Positions 47,290 to 59,637 of a stretch of 64,000 bases of DNA are shown piece after piece. The DNA lies in NCBI RefSeq assembly GCF_000165425.1, contig NW_001799627.1, forward strand, positions 208,205-272,204, written 5' to 3'. The translations under genes and the position numbers were made by a program. Below the pieces are notes generated by a model that saw only the letters and a list, made by a program, of their open reading frames with translations, searched no databases and had not been told where the DNA came from. Position 1 is the stretch's first letter. Every line of letters starts with the position of its first letter. The stretch comes from Paramecium tetraurelia. Lineage: Eukaryota; Ciliophora; Oligohymenophorea; Peniculida; Parameciidae.

Positions 47290-49320
47290 ATGATGCAATA
47301 TTCCGAATTAGAACAGGAAATGTACTCTCAAAGAACTGACAATCATGTCAAGTATCAATAAATTGTTTCAAAAATCGACAACATTTACAATGAATTAACT
47401 AACAATATAAATTAACTTCAGTTTTCATCTAGCTAAGATTACTAATAGTTGCTGCAAGAATTAAAATCTTAAAGAGAACAAAATATTTAAATGTTATCAG
47501 CAATTGCACAAAGACAACAATCTAATAAATAGCAATCATTTTATGGGCATAAATAAAATATATCTGAAAACTATTATGATTAAATAGTTTAACAGGAGTA
47601 GTAACTTCTAGAGGATTTGCAAACCTTGGATAGCTATAAACAACAGAAATATGATAATCATGATCCAATCCCAGTCAATTCAAGAATCTAAATGAATTAT
47701 TTATCGCCTACAAGTCATCAAAGATTCAGTTCTAATTACAACAGTGGGTAACAATAGAAATAACACACACCATTGCTATCAACTAATCATTCATAAAACA
47801 CACCATAAGTGCAGTATTTCAATTAATTAAGATAAAACTATGGCATTATAGAGTTTCCATACAATAATCACTCAGATTAGCAACGTAAATACAATGTATC
47901 TACACCTTAATACGACAAGATATAATCTGCTAGATACTAAATGAATACATAAGGAGGGTATTAAAATAAAAGTCCAATTCTTATTACTAATGAAGAGTAT
48001 ATTGTGGATTAAAGAAATTCATATTATCCAATGAATGTAAGCGCTTAACCAGAAAATGAGCTATCAATGAATTACTAAGTTTAAAATTAAAAATCTTCTT
48101 TAAATTAATTAGGGGCTATTCCAGTACATAAGCATAGGCCTATTTTTGAATAATAAGCTATTAATAAATCAAGGATAACAGAGCCATATTAAGGCTAGCA
48201 TATTAAAGAAATATCTATTGAAAAATAACCAATTCTTAATAACGATATAGAATATTAAATATTTCACTAATAATAAACACCGCCAAGCAGGAGGTAAAAT
48301 TCTTAATAAAGTCTTCCTTAAAATTTTCATTAATAATAGCCGAGTTAGATCCATTAAAAAGAGAAAATATTTGATTTATCGAATATTAATTTGAGCAGAG
48401 ATAAATCAATACAGCATAATGTATAATAATAATAACAACAATAGTAATAGTAATAACAATAATAATAACAACAACAATAACAATAAATATAGCAATAATA
48501 ATAACCATAACAATAACAATAACAATACTAGTAATAATAATACTAACAACAATAATATTAAGATCAATAATATTAATAATAATAGCAATAAATACTAAAT
48601 ACATCATAATTTGAATATCATGATGTAAATAAAAATGATTAAATTCTTCCAGTAGAAGTTTAAAATTAAAATATACTCAATGAATCATAAAAAAGTTATA
48701 TTATGGACTTGTATGGCAATTTAGGCTATGATTAATTTTATTAATATCTCTGTCAAAAATATCCAATAAAAAATTAATACCTCTAAATTAATAATAAACC
48801 TAATCATGGAGATTAAAGAATTTTAAGATAGGATTAAGAAGCCTTAGATTTGATGTAGTATATATATTGTACTATGTGTGATTAATTCATTTCAATTAAG
48901 TAAGCAAATAATCATCTAAACTTCTGCATAAATAATAAACAAGCTAAATAGCCATAAGATGATAAATATTTAGACCTATTTATTTGCTGCACTGAACCAA
49001 TGAATTAATATATAGAAACCAGAGACTAAAAGTAGAGAAGACTAATAAATGAATTGACAAAGATAAAATATTTAATAGAAGTAGCTTTAAAACAAAAAGA
49101 ATATACTGCTGAACAGTAGAAATAAAAAGAATATTGCTTGTTTGCTCTTGAAATCTTAAATTTAATAATAGATAATCCAAGAAATCAGTCCATAACTCAA
49201 TAAGCTTAAGATTTAGTAAGTGTCTATTAAGTCTTGGATCAACAACAATATAACTTTTATAAATAGATTGTTTTTTTATTATAAAAAGCAAATGTAAGAA
49301 TTTCCTAATTAATTTAATGA
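47290..49320 (+). CDS. Polyglutamine-rich protein with C2HC zinc finger and C-terminal helices
   Basis: 676 residues without any intron, ATG 47290 to TGA 49318-49320. The N-terminal 370 residues are rich in Gln, Asn, Ser and Tyr, with a short coiled coil at the start (KIDNIYNELTNNINQLQFSS). A polyglutamine region near residues 379-435 begins with 21 uninterrupted Gln. The C-terminal third has an apparent zinc finger IYCTMCDQFISIKQANNHLN followed by FC (C-x2-C-x12-H-x3-C, the C2HC form seen in ciliate and FYVE-unrelated microtubule proteins) and then a Lys/Glu/Leu coiled coil (RRLINELTKIKYLIEVALKQ). I do not recognise a named family; zinc-finger plus coil proteins of this kind often act at basal bodies, but that is inference. 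Confidence 0.8.
48424..48593 (+). repeat. Polyglutamine tract encoded by TAA, TAG and CAA
   Basis: Trinucleotide-like AT-rich repeat inside the preceding gene. The first 63 bases encode 21 consecutive Gln from mixed TAA, TAG and CAA codons; the rest continues with Gln broken by Ile, Pro, Tyr, Asp. The mix of codons means it is not a pure microsatellite. Confidence 0.9.
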
Positions 49321-49588
49321 TATTAAATATATTTTCCTAATCAATTTTAAAACGCCTAATTAAGGATTAATGGCTTCAGTTATTGTGAGTTTAATCTTCT
49401 GAATTTTTCATAAAATTCAACTATCACAAAATAGATTAATCTTAAACTTTTGAATTACTGGAGTTTGTATTCCTTCATTCTTAATCATTTAAATAAATTT
49501 TCATATGTTATGATAACAAAAATTAAACAGCTAGTAGTGCACCCCAGATTTTTTATATTTTCCTAAGTAATTAATTATTCATTGATTT

Positions 49589-49866
49589 TCAACTCTCATC
49601 TTTATTGATTTAAAAGGAACTGGAAGATGTTTCTTTATTGGTTGCAAGTTAGCCTCTACTCAAACAATTTAAATTCTTTTTTCGTATCCTAATGACTAAC
49701 TGAGCAAAACCTACTTGCCTAATCAAAAATGTTGAAATTTATTCTCTTTATACTATAGTATTTAATTAAAAAAAATCTGTAGTATCTTTTTCTAAATTTT
49801 GTTATTTTTATTCAATTTTGGATGAGCATTATATTTGCAAGTTTTTTGCAGGAACTCTTTAGCCAT
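49589..49866 (-). CDS. Small hypothetical protein, 80 residues
   Basis: ATG 49866, TGA 49591-49589, with one 35-base intron (49719-49753) that joins two gene-like stretches in frame. The protein is basic and helical at first (MAKEFLQKTCKYNAHPKLNK, then KKILQIFFNQILQ) and continues with FAQLVIRIRKKNLNCLSRGQ before a Ser/Thr-rich acidic end. It lies between the polyglutamine gene and the TBC gene, 58 bases after the stop of the latter on the same strand, so it could also be a 3' extension of that gene that I could not join. No family recognised. Confidence 0.42.
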
Positions 49867-49924
49867 ATTAGATTTAGAAATAAGAAATATAAATTAAATG
49901 GAATAGTCATATAACAGATAGAAT

Positions 49925-51100
49925 TCAACTATTTTTAATAAATTGGAAGAAGTTTGTTGTAAGCTATGAGCAATGCGTTTAGAATTTAGGTTTTTGAAAA
50001 GAATTTGTGTCGCTATCAAAACAATCTAATAGCACTCTCAATTAACCCGGATTGATGTCCCATTAAAATACAAAAATGGATGGCCATTTCAATTAACTCT
50101 AATTATATTTGTAAATCGCATTACATATTGTTTTGAAGTTAACAAAATTAAGATCTCGATTTACTCCTCTTCTTGTATTGCTTTATCAAATGCCTTAATG
50201 ATTGTTAATGCTATAGTATAAAAATATGATATTCCTTATTTGAATAATCCATCCAAATAAACTTGAGTATATTCAAATGGAATAAACTATAATAGTAAGC
50301 TTAGTAGCCATTATTATATGAATAATTCAGTATTTACTTACTTTTAAGATAAATTATCATAAATTCTAGGTACAAATTTATTCAAAAGAAAATCCAAAAT
50401 TTTTGAGTATTTGTTAATAGCATTAAGCGATAATTAAAAAATATCTCGAATTTCCATTTATTCTATTAAATTTACAAAAAGCCAAAAGGCTATCCACTCT
50501 TATTTTGCATGATTGAATAGAATTGAAACTATTTAATTCATTCCCTATACATATCCAATATTGGGATCGTAAACAGAATAAGCAGTCAGAATATTTTTAA
50601 TTTCTGTATGGTGGTTCTCAGCCTTGATTGTTCTTGAAAGATCTCGTTCTATTTGATGAACAATATCTTTCTCAGGCTTTATTTATAGAATTTTTAAAAA
50701 TTGCTACTCCAATTGAAGAAATTCCTATGTAAATAATGTTTTTACTTTCTTTTGATATTTATAGTTCAACCATTTCAGACAATAGGTAGGAATCTTGTTT
50801 TATTCTTTAAATTCACTAATACTATTTTCCGTGACTAATAAAAAAATAAGTATACCAGAGCTTCTTCTTTGTTCAGTCACGCATCTTGTGATTACATTGT
50901 ATTCACTTACAGCATTTTCTTTTGGTTTAGTCTGAATCCTCTTTGATGTTGGAATCTTATTAATTTTTGGTATGTCACAATCTTTTACTATAAAATCGTT
51001 TTTTGCATTTTTATTTATACTGTTGGCTACGTTCAGTGGTACAGGTTATTTTTATTAGCTGATTAATAGATTTAGCGACTTACTTGAGAACACTTTTCAT
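49925..51100 (-). CDS. TBC-domain RabGAP
   Basis: GTPase-activating protein for Rab proteins in membrane traffic. ATG 51100, TGA 49927-49925; introns 51059-51083 and 50099-50124, plus a probable 21-base one at 50835-50855 that is a multiple of three; 374 or 367 residues. The TBC domain starts near residue 130: HQIERDLSRTIKAENHHTEI contains the IxxDxxR arginine finger, NILTAYSVYDPNIGYVQGMN contains the YxQ glutamine finger, and the later blocks AFWLFVNLIEQ, NKFVPRIYDNLSQ and IQQWLLSLLLQFIPFEY follow the family order, the last being the W-xx-xLF block. Both catalytic fingers are present, so an active GAP is predicted. The N-terminus is short and without further domains. Confidence 0.86.
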
Positions 51101-51882
51101 ATTATTGTTATCAATCCGTTATAATAATAATATTAAAAATAATACATTAAAACATTTCAATAAAATAAACTATCTTCTCACGAAATTTACAAATTCCTAT
51201 ACCAAAATTACCACAATTCAATAAGTACTAAATCTATGTGAAGTATAGATGAAAAAAAATAACTTAGGAAATTTATTAAGTATTAAATTAAATCATAAAT
51301 TTAATTTCATGGTATTAAACTTCATCTGAATAGTTACTTTTGGTAATCAATTGAAAATTGTATGTGAGAAATAATCTATTCAATTATTATCCATCAGTTT
51401 TAGCTACATAGATGAAGTTGCAATTCTTAATTTAATAATATGATATTAATTATATTGAGTTCTTCAATATTGCCTTATGTAGAACTAATAGAACCAAAAA
51501 AGTAAATGAAAAAAACATAGAATAATTTGGAACACATTTAAATATATAAATTTCCCATTATTTCTTTGAAATAATAAATAAACTTATTCGATAAAGATTT
51601 TCAAATATTCAATCTTTAAAACTAGGAACTATTTTAATTAGTATATTTTAGAAAGTTTAATATTAGGAATTCTATTTTTAAAAGGTCTTAATTACTGATT
51701 TGGTTCCTTTAATTTTTTATTAAAATTAAAAACGTAATGTTGTTTTTAAAATTACATATAATAAGCAATATTAGATATCAATTAAAAGTGATTATTATTA
51801 TATGACCAATTATAAAACCAGTTAAATTCCAAAATCCATACGCGTTTATCAATTGAATATTTGATTAAATTTTAAATCCTGT
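51101..51882. other. Divergent intergenic region, 782 bases
   Basis: Lies between the starts of the TBC gene and glutamine synthetase. Very AT-rich; nothing coding recognised. Confidence 0.55.
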
Positions 51883-53100
51883 ATGACTGAGACTGTTGAA
51901 CATCTTCGTGATTTTAACTATTATAAACTAAATCAGAATGTTACTCATGTCTTGGCCGAATATATATGGATTGATGGAACTGGAGAGAGAATGAGATCAA
52001 AAACAAAAGTACTTTTTTTATAATAATTATCAAGGTATATCTAACACCAATAACTTAAATTTCAGACCTTGAATGGTGGACCTATGATGGCTCATCGACA
52101 GAATAAGCCAACACTAAATGGTCCGAAATCTATTTGAAACCTGTAGTATATGTGAAAGATCCCTTCCGAGGCGATCCTCACATTTTGGTGTTGTGTGAAA
52201 CATACTTGCCAGACAAAAAGACTCCAGCCAGATATAACTTCAGGTAATTCTTATTATTTATGGTTAGATGGATTGCTAATGAGATCATGGAAAAAGCAAA
52301 GGATTTCAAGCCCTGGTTCGGAATCGAATAAGAATATTTCTTATTAAAACGAACTGGAACAACTCATATCTGGCCTCTTGGATGGCCCACAGGAGGATTC
52401 CCATATCCATAAGGACGATATTACTGTTCAATTGGAGAAAGAAACAACTTTGGACGTGCTTTAGCCGAGGCACATCTCAGAGCTTGTTTGAATGCCGGGA
52501 TCAAAATTGCAGGTATCAATGCAGAGGTTGCTCCATCTTAATGGGAATTCTAAATTGGTATCGCTGAAGGAATCGAAATTGGAGATCACCTGTGGCTGGC
52601 TAGATATATTCTGGAGAGATTAGGTGAAGAATTCGGTATTGATATTAATTATGACCCAAAACCCATCTTGGGAGATTGGAATGGTTCTGGAGCCCATACA
52701 AACTATTCTGATGTCAAAACAAGAGGAGAAGGGGGTTATAAGTATATCGTCGAATAATTGATTCCTTTATTAAGTAATACTCACAAAGAAGTTTTAAAAC
52801 TCTATGGAGCAAATAATGAAAAAAGATTAACAGGTCATCATGAAACCAGTTCTTATGATTAATTCTCTTGGGGAGACGGTTCTAGAGGTGGATCCATCAG
52901 AGTTCCAGTCATAACTAAAGAATTAGGAGCAGGGTATTCAATATCGTTATTCTAATAGTTATTTGGAAGACAGAAGACCAGCTGCTAATATTGATCCATA
53001 TCTAGTCAGTGCAGTCATAGTGGATGTTGCATTGCTAAACAGTACCTATGTCAACCAATTAAAGCAATTATTGGTTTAATCAGCTAAACCACTAGCATGA
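51883..53100 (+). CDS. GLN1: Glutamine synthetase, eukaryotic type II
   Basis: Cytosolic enzyme that joins ammonia to glutamate with ATP. 380 residues; ATG 51883, TGA 53098-53100; introns 52009-52034, 52244-52267 (24 bases, multiple of three, inferred because it removes a non-family insertion) and 52934-52958. Motifs: [20 protein letters not shown] (beta-grasp start), [47 protein letters not shown] with the metal-binding Glu pair, [77 protein letters not shown] and [15 protein letters not shown]. All catalytic landmarks are intact and length is typical. Confidence 0.96.
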
Positions 53101-53453
53101 TTATGATCGATATATACAAGAAATCAATATAAAACAATTTATCTAAAGTTATATTCTATACTTTTAAAAATAAGTAATGTTAGATTCATTATGGAATGGA
53201 ATTAGCATTTGTTCAACTTTGTAGAACAAAAATTTCTTATTCCAGATCAAATAGAACCAGAAAATTAATCAGAATTTAGAAATTCCCAACAGTTATAAGA
53301 TGCATTATAATATTATTATATGAAGCGACTTTATTGTTCATGTGGAAATAAAATTTGTTTAATTACAAAAATAATATATCTTAGTAACGGAGTTAAATAT
53401 ATTTAGTTATAATAAGAATTTTTGAACTTATATTATGATTTATTTAAATAATA
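53101..53453. other. Spacer between glutamine synthetase and the first two-helix gene
   Basis: A TGA-free frame begins at an ATG at 53191 (MEWNQHLFNFVEQ) but continues out of frame with the following gene and ends in no plausible product. I treat the region as non-coding, with doubt. Confidence 0.4.
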
Positions 53454-55115
53454 ATGTTAAACTTTTTACAATAGATCGATTAGTTTGGAGTCTAGTAGAA
53501 GTTACAAATTCCTCCGATAAAACCCACATAAAAAAGTGCTCTAGGTGGATTAGTAACGTTAATTTTATATGGTGCCAGTTTGGGATATTTTCTTTTTCAA
53601 ATTTTAGATTGGCAATCTAATAATAAACTCCCTAAAGTCACATTTATCCAATCATAAATTAATTATGCTTAAAAATTAAAGCTTCAAGGAGTATTTGCAG
53701 AAATAAGTTATATGCCATCCTTAAATAATCCAATAGATCCCTTTAATCCTCAAAATCTTATATTTTCACCTCATTTAAGAATCATTCCTTATGACAGATA
53801 GAATGTATACTTAATTTATTATTAAATAGATCTAAAGCATACCTCTTAAGTTTGATTAGGAATAATTAGAAAATGGAAAAATTCTCAACAAATTTCTTAT
53901 TCAAGACATTGAGCCATCCAGCTCTCCTGTTAATTCATTGATACGTGAATAGACTAACTATCAATTATCTTTGGGTTACTGCAATATTAAATTACTTTAA
54001 GAAGGACAATTCTGTGCTAATCAAGATACAATTGATCAATTCTTTAGCCAAACTAATTTCTTTTAAGTCTTTATTTACATATAGCAATTTGATCCCAAAA
54101 CAAAATCATTAAAACTTATACCAAAATATTTTATATTCGATATGATAAAAGATTAGCTTTATTTCACTCAATTTATCCTCAAAGTAGGCGAATTAAACAT
54201 GGATGATGGATTCTTATTTCCTAATTCAAATGAATACACATTTCTCTCTGATTTATAGATTGTTAGTGCTCAATATGATTAAGAATATTCCAAAAATATG
54301 TATGGAGAAGAATTAATTTCAATTTTATTTTTTAATTTAGATTAAATAAAAATAGTAAACAATGTTGAATATCCTAAAATATCAGAAATATTAGCAGACA
54401 CCGGTTCAATAGTAACTTGGATTCTTTCAATCTCTTTTATAGTCTCAAATTATAATGAAACCTTAAGTTTGGAATCAACTTAGAGGAATGTAATTAGTAT
54501 GTATTTTAATGATTTTACTGATTTTTCAATAAAAAAGAATTGGTTAGGCAAAATAATAAGTGTTAACTTTAAAGGAAGAGAATATGATACTTAAAAATCA
54601 GAAGAAATCTTGAATAGATTAAACCAAATTGCAGTAGAAAAGATGAATTATTTGAATTTATAAAATGAAGTAGCTAAGTAATTAATATTATATTAAAACT
54701 TGTAGATTATAATTAATAGTATAAGAACATTTAGGGTTATAGCAAATTAACAAATATTTAGAAACAAAATATCAATTAGATCAACTTTTTGATCAATTAG
54801 GTATACCTGAAAAGGTTTCATAATAGGCGATAAATTAAATTGTATTTCTTTTTTAAATCAAAGCAAGCTTAAAATGAATAGTAATCCGAAGGTATTTCAT
54901 AATTGAATCTAGATGCTGAGAATGATTCAAGGCCTAATAAGCTTATAATTTTAGAATAAGAATTAGAATCAAGAATGGGGCTTTTAGACATCAAGAAATA
55001 TGAAAATGGTGGATTTAAATAGTTAAATAGTAACTTGCAAGTAAAGGAGTCATTTTAAAATTTAAATACGTATGTGAAAGTAAGTAACCTTGAAAAATCT
55101 GTAGATGTTAAATGA
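53454..55115 (+). CDS. Two-helix membrane protein, tandem copy 1
   Basis: 528 residues; ATG 53454, TGA 55113-55115; introns 53805-53829, 54678-54705 and 54842-54863. A short cytosolic start (MLNFLQQIDQFGVQQKLQIP) leads to a first membrane helix (GLVTLILYGASLGYFLFQIL). A long, probably lumenal or external part follows, with conserved Trp, Cys and Pro positions (CNIKLLQEGQFC). A second helix near residue 330 (ILADTGSIVTWILSISFIVS) is followed by a cytosolic tail (NVISMYFNDF, IKKNWLGKIISVNFKGREYD) with coiled-coil and a polar end. This organisation is that of a protein family I know only from ciliates, without assigned function. A paralogue follows 497 bases downstream. Confidence 0.8.
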
Positions 55116-55612
55116 ATTAACCAAAAATAATTACCAAAAAACTTAATATGAAATTAATAATACAAAATATATCATCAAATTTGATGAATCAAAAATCCTT
55201 TCTTTTTTATTTATTTATATATTATTAAAGATTGAAAACCAGCACTTCTGTTATTTGCAGTGTGTTTCTTTAAAAATATCTTTTTTATCACTACAATTAA
55301 TATTATTTAATCAGAATAATTTTAATTGCAAATTCTATAAAATTTAATCCTAAAATATGATTAATGTGATTATGGTTAGGGATAGTTAAACACATTTAAG
55401 GGTAAAAATTTTTTATTTTCAGCTATTAAAATTAAGAACAATAATCAGTTTATATTTTCAAATTTTTCTCACTTTTTTAAACACCAGGATTAGATGAATA
55501 ATCTTTATGATGAAAATAATCGTTCAAATTGCGAAGATAACAAAATCTTTCATATAAAACATAATAAATCTAAATAAAAAAATGGTAAGATTTATTATAT
55601 ATTTAATAAAAT
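55116..55612. other. Spacer between the tandem paralogues
   Basis: 497 bases, AT-rich. A short TGA-free stretch from an ATG at about 55494 does not connect to the next gene in frame. Confidence 0.45.
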
Positions 55613-57263
55613 ATGTTATACTTTTTGTAATCAATTGATCAGTTTGGAGTTGAGTAAAAACTGTAAATTCCCCCAATTAACCCTACATAAAAAAGTGCTT
55701 TAGGAGGATTAATAACTCTCGCTTTATATGGAGTCAGCTTAGGATATTTTCTATTCCAATTCATTGATTGGCAAACAAATAATAAACTTCCTAAAATTAC
55801 TTCTCTATATTAATAGATTGATGCTAACTAAACTATTGTATAAAGTGGAGTATTTATTGAGATTTCTTATTATTAAAAGCTGAATAATTAGATTGATCCT
55901 TTTAATCCCAAACAATTGATCTTTAATCCAATTTTCTAATTAGTACCAAATAATTGGGATGAAGTAATAATACAATAATTATTTATAGTTATCAAACTTA
56001 ACTCTTCGTTTCGAATAAGAATAGTCAGAAAGTGGTAAAATTATCAATAAGTTTTTTATTGATGATATTGAAATTATAAAATCACAACCTGCCTAATCTC
56101 AAATAAGTTCAAGAGAATATTAATTATTACTTGGGTATTGTAGATAAGATCAATTAATACAAGGACACTAGTGTGCTGATGAAGAAACTATCAATCAATT
56201 TTATGATCAAGAGAACTATTTTCAAGTTTAATTATACATTGAATAGTTCAATCCAAAAACTAAGCAATTCAAAAAAGTTCCGAAATTTTTTATTTTTGAC
56301 ATGATGCCAGGTTCGCTTTTTTAAAATTAATTTACTTTATAAGCAGGTGAATTGGAATTAGATGATGGATTTTTCTTACCAAAAAACACCAAGTATTCCT
56401 ATCTCTCTGATGTATAGATTATATAGACAACTTATGATTGGCCATATTCAAGAAAGGTTTATGGGGAAGAATTAATTTCCCTTTTATTTTTTACTTTAGA
56501 TTAAATAAAACTAGTAAACAATGTTGAATATCCAAAAATATCTGAGATACTTGCAGATACTGGCTCAATTATATAATGGATTCTTTCAATTTCATTTTTA
56601 GTTTCTAAATATAATGAGAATATTTGTTTGTAAAAAGCTTAGAGAGAGATAATTAGTATGTACTATCATGATTTCACAGATTTTTAAATAAATAAGAATT
56701 GGTTAAGTAAAATAAAGAGTGTCAACTTTAAAGGGAGAGAGTATGATCCTTCTAAATCAGAAGAAATCTTGAATAGATTGAATCGAATGGCAGTTGAAAA
56801 GATGAATTATTTGAATTTATAAAATGAAGTAGCTAAGTAATCAAGATTTTTATTAAACTTTTAGATTATAATTAATATTATAAGAACATTTAGGGTTATA
56901 GCAAATTAAAAAATATTTAGAAACAAAATATAAGCTTGAACATCTATTTGATAAATTATGTATACCTGAGAAGAACATACAATCTACGAATCAAATTGTA
57001 ATTTAATTAGTTATAATAAGCTTCCATCAGACAATTAATATATAAGAAATCAATAATAATAGCTGAGTTCGGAGACTGATATCTTGCATTAAAAAGAGAT
57101 TACTTTAGATTAAGAATTTGATGAAAGAATCTATTTATTAGTCAGTAAAAATATACGAAAGCTACTACCATCATCTCCTCCAAACCAAGAAAATTAAGAT
57201 AGTTCACAAAATATCAATTTATAGGTGATGAATCTTGAATAATCATAATCATACTTGAAATGA
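55613..57263 (+). CDS. Two-helix membrane protein, tandem copy 2
   Basis: 524 residues; ATG 55613, TGA 57261-57263; introns 55964-55988, 56837-56864 and 56998-57020, all at the same places as in copy 1. N-terminus MLYFLQSIDQFGVEQKLQIP, first helix ITLALYGVSLGYFLFQFIDW, long outside segment, second helix EILADTGSIIQWILSISFLV, then SVNFKGREYDPSKSEEILNR. The stretch after the second helix is nearly identical to copy 1 at the DNA level (compare 54300-54770 with 56460-56930), whereas the outside segment and the last 80 residues are strongly diverged. Function unknown; a membrane scaffold or receptor is possible but unsupported. Confidence 0.8.
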
Positions 57264-57464
57264 ATATTTAAGTTAAATTTAATAAGAATTATATTATATT
57301 TTTAACTCGACCTCCAATCATTTTTTAATTCTATTATATCTCACAGATTAATCAAAAATGAAACATATTCTTAATTGATTAAAATCTTATTTTTTAGTTA
57401 CAATGCCAAATTAAAAATACTTGATTCATTTATTATATGATATAAAATCATTTACATGAGCTTT

Positions 57465-58533
57465 TCAGGCAAGAACTATTTCCTTGCCATTTAATTGTAC
57501 TTTTTTCCCTTTATATTTTTCCTTTGCTGTTTAAATATAATCTAAAAATTTCGGATCAATTTATTCTAAATCAATCTATGTATTAGGGGGAAGTCCATTA
57601 CCAATAGATGGATCATAAGTTTCTATGTCAGCAAATGTACATAGTGGTGCAATAGGATAAGAAGTACCTTAAATAAATTGATTGAATTATATATACCATC
57701 AGTTTCATAGACATTTTAAAAAGGAAGGAACCATAAATATGAGTAATTAAAAAACCATGCTGCATTGGCTATCCATCCACGATTATATAGATTAGAATTT
57801 TTTGTTACTGAAGATGAACAACACATACAACCATTTGATCCATTCCTCATTTACTCTATAGTTGTTTAGTTTGTGAAAACTAAAATAGAATGATAGCAAA
57901 ACAAAAAGAATAACATAGCACAAGTGGGATACAATACCAAACTTGTAAAGGTCCAATACAAGTAGAAAAAAGTGGTTTGTTGTGAAAAAAAACCTTGATC
58001 ATTTCTATAGAGATCCTTAAAATACACATAAGATGCCCAGCTATATTGAATTGCCCCAATCTAAACATAATTAAGTAACATGTACTGTCATATACATTGT
58101 AAATAAATAAAATGCCCTGTGATTTCTAAGTCCCACACAATTATTAATCCAAGGGCAGTGATGATCCATTTTTAATATGCATTATTAGCACATAGAGCAA
58201 TGATGAGCTCTGATTGGTTTCCATTTGTTGCATACTGTACAAGCTGCATTATTTTTATAGATAGGATCAATTCTTCTATTATCAGGTGCTAATGGCGTTC
58301 TCTAAGCAGTAATATTTTTTATTGTTATTGCTTGATAGTATGACCACATCGCCATTACATATACCAAATAGATCAAAAGATTTTGTATGTTTTAAGAAAC
58401 ACTGTCTAGTTTTAAATCAAAGTACTAATTTTATTCTTCATTTTACAAATTATTCTAAAATCACACAATTAGTAGGCATTAAGACAGTGAAAAATATTAC
58501 AAATGGCCCTGCTTATTTGCTGAATTGGTTCAT
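57465..58533 (-). CDS. DHHC palmitoyltransferase
   Basis: Integral membrane S-acyltransferase, 330 residues. ATG 58533, TGA 57467-57465; introns 58425-58446, 58061-58085 and 57668-57696. Four membrane helices are visible: [54 protein letters not shown] with the preceding segment, and [16 protein letters not shown]. The catalytic cysteine-rich domain lies between helices 2 and 3: [40 protein letters not shown], with the DHHC tetrad and both zinc triplets complete. A TTxE-like motif (NQTTIEQM) follows the last helix, and the tail holds [20 protein letters not shown] plus an acidic end, as in the DHHC15/Swf1-like group. Confidence 0.93.
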
Positions 58534-59637
58534 CTTACTTACCCTTTTTTGATGCGGTTGTTTTATTGGAAGCATTTAATAATTAAAATAATAATTTTTT
58601 GATATTTTTTAATAAAGAACAATCAATTAGCGAATTTTATAGTTAAATAAGAAAGTGTTTTCCATAAAGAAACTATCCTATTAATAACCAATAATACTAG
58701 TTATTCTATTATACTCTATTATTAGGATCTTAAATGAATCTTTACTTTCAATTTTTGAATTAGTCTCCTTGTAATTTATATGTTGTACATTTATGCTTAC
58801 ATAAAATACTTTTATCTAACAATATTTTCAGATATAGAATTAATAATTTTTATTATTTATTTATGAATAGGATTATGATTAATTTATTGTCATAAGAATT
58901 TATATTCTATAAAAACTATAAAAAGCATAACTTTAAAAAGAAAGATTGATAGATAATATAATCAAGGTACTCATTTCAATGATTATTTACTTATAGTTGA
59001 CTAAATCGATAGTATTAGTAATTAAACCAAATTTTTGAAAGTTCTATAAAAACTTGAATTTTATAGAAGCAATATCTTATAGTACAGGTGTCATAATTAT
59101 TACCAGACATATAAGAAAGCAAGACAGTAGATTTATAGAACTATCAATTTAGATAAATTTGTACTTTATTAATCACCTTACTTAAGTAGGTTAGTGTGTA
59201 TAAAAATAAATAAAATTTTTTTAATATTCAATATAAATTTTATTAGCTGTATTGTAAAACCTTATTATTTAATTACATTAAAATGAACTGTTTTAATGAG
59301 AACACATCAGAAGATGAAAAGTATAAAAATCTGTATCTCCTTTAGTATATTAACCTCATTTATTATATTAATACAAAATTAGAAATAATTATGATAATTT
59401 AAATGAACATTTTTCATTTATAAAGATTTGAGTTGATAATATGAATAAAATAAATACATATTTATGATTAAAAGTTTGGATCAAATTATTGTCTTGTATC
59501 GGTGTTTGAAGAGTACTACCTTAATTGCCGAGAGTCTAATTCTAATAGTTGTGTGTTACTTGTTATAGAGGAGATTCCTTTAGAATATTTAATTTATTTT
59601 CAATTATAAAAATTACCAATAATTAAATTTTATATAT
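58534..59637. other. Divergent intergenic region, 1.1 kb
   Basis: AT-rich spacer with a more GC-balanced patch at about 59485-59580 that has no open frame. It could be an RNA gene but shows no recognisable box, cloverleaf or terminator. Confidence 0.5.

Noticed and set aside
48386-48607. Long minus-strand frames made almost wholly of Leu or Ile/Val
   Set aside because: They are antisense shadows of the polyglutamine tract of the gene at 47290-49320.
53191-53453. Plus-strand frame starting MEWNQHLFNFVEQ
   Set aside because: It runs into the next gene out of frame and its product resembles nothing; no intron joins it usefully.
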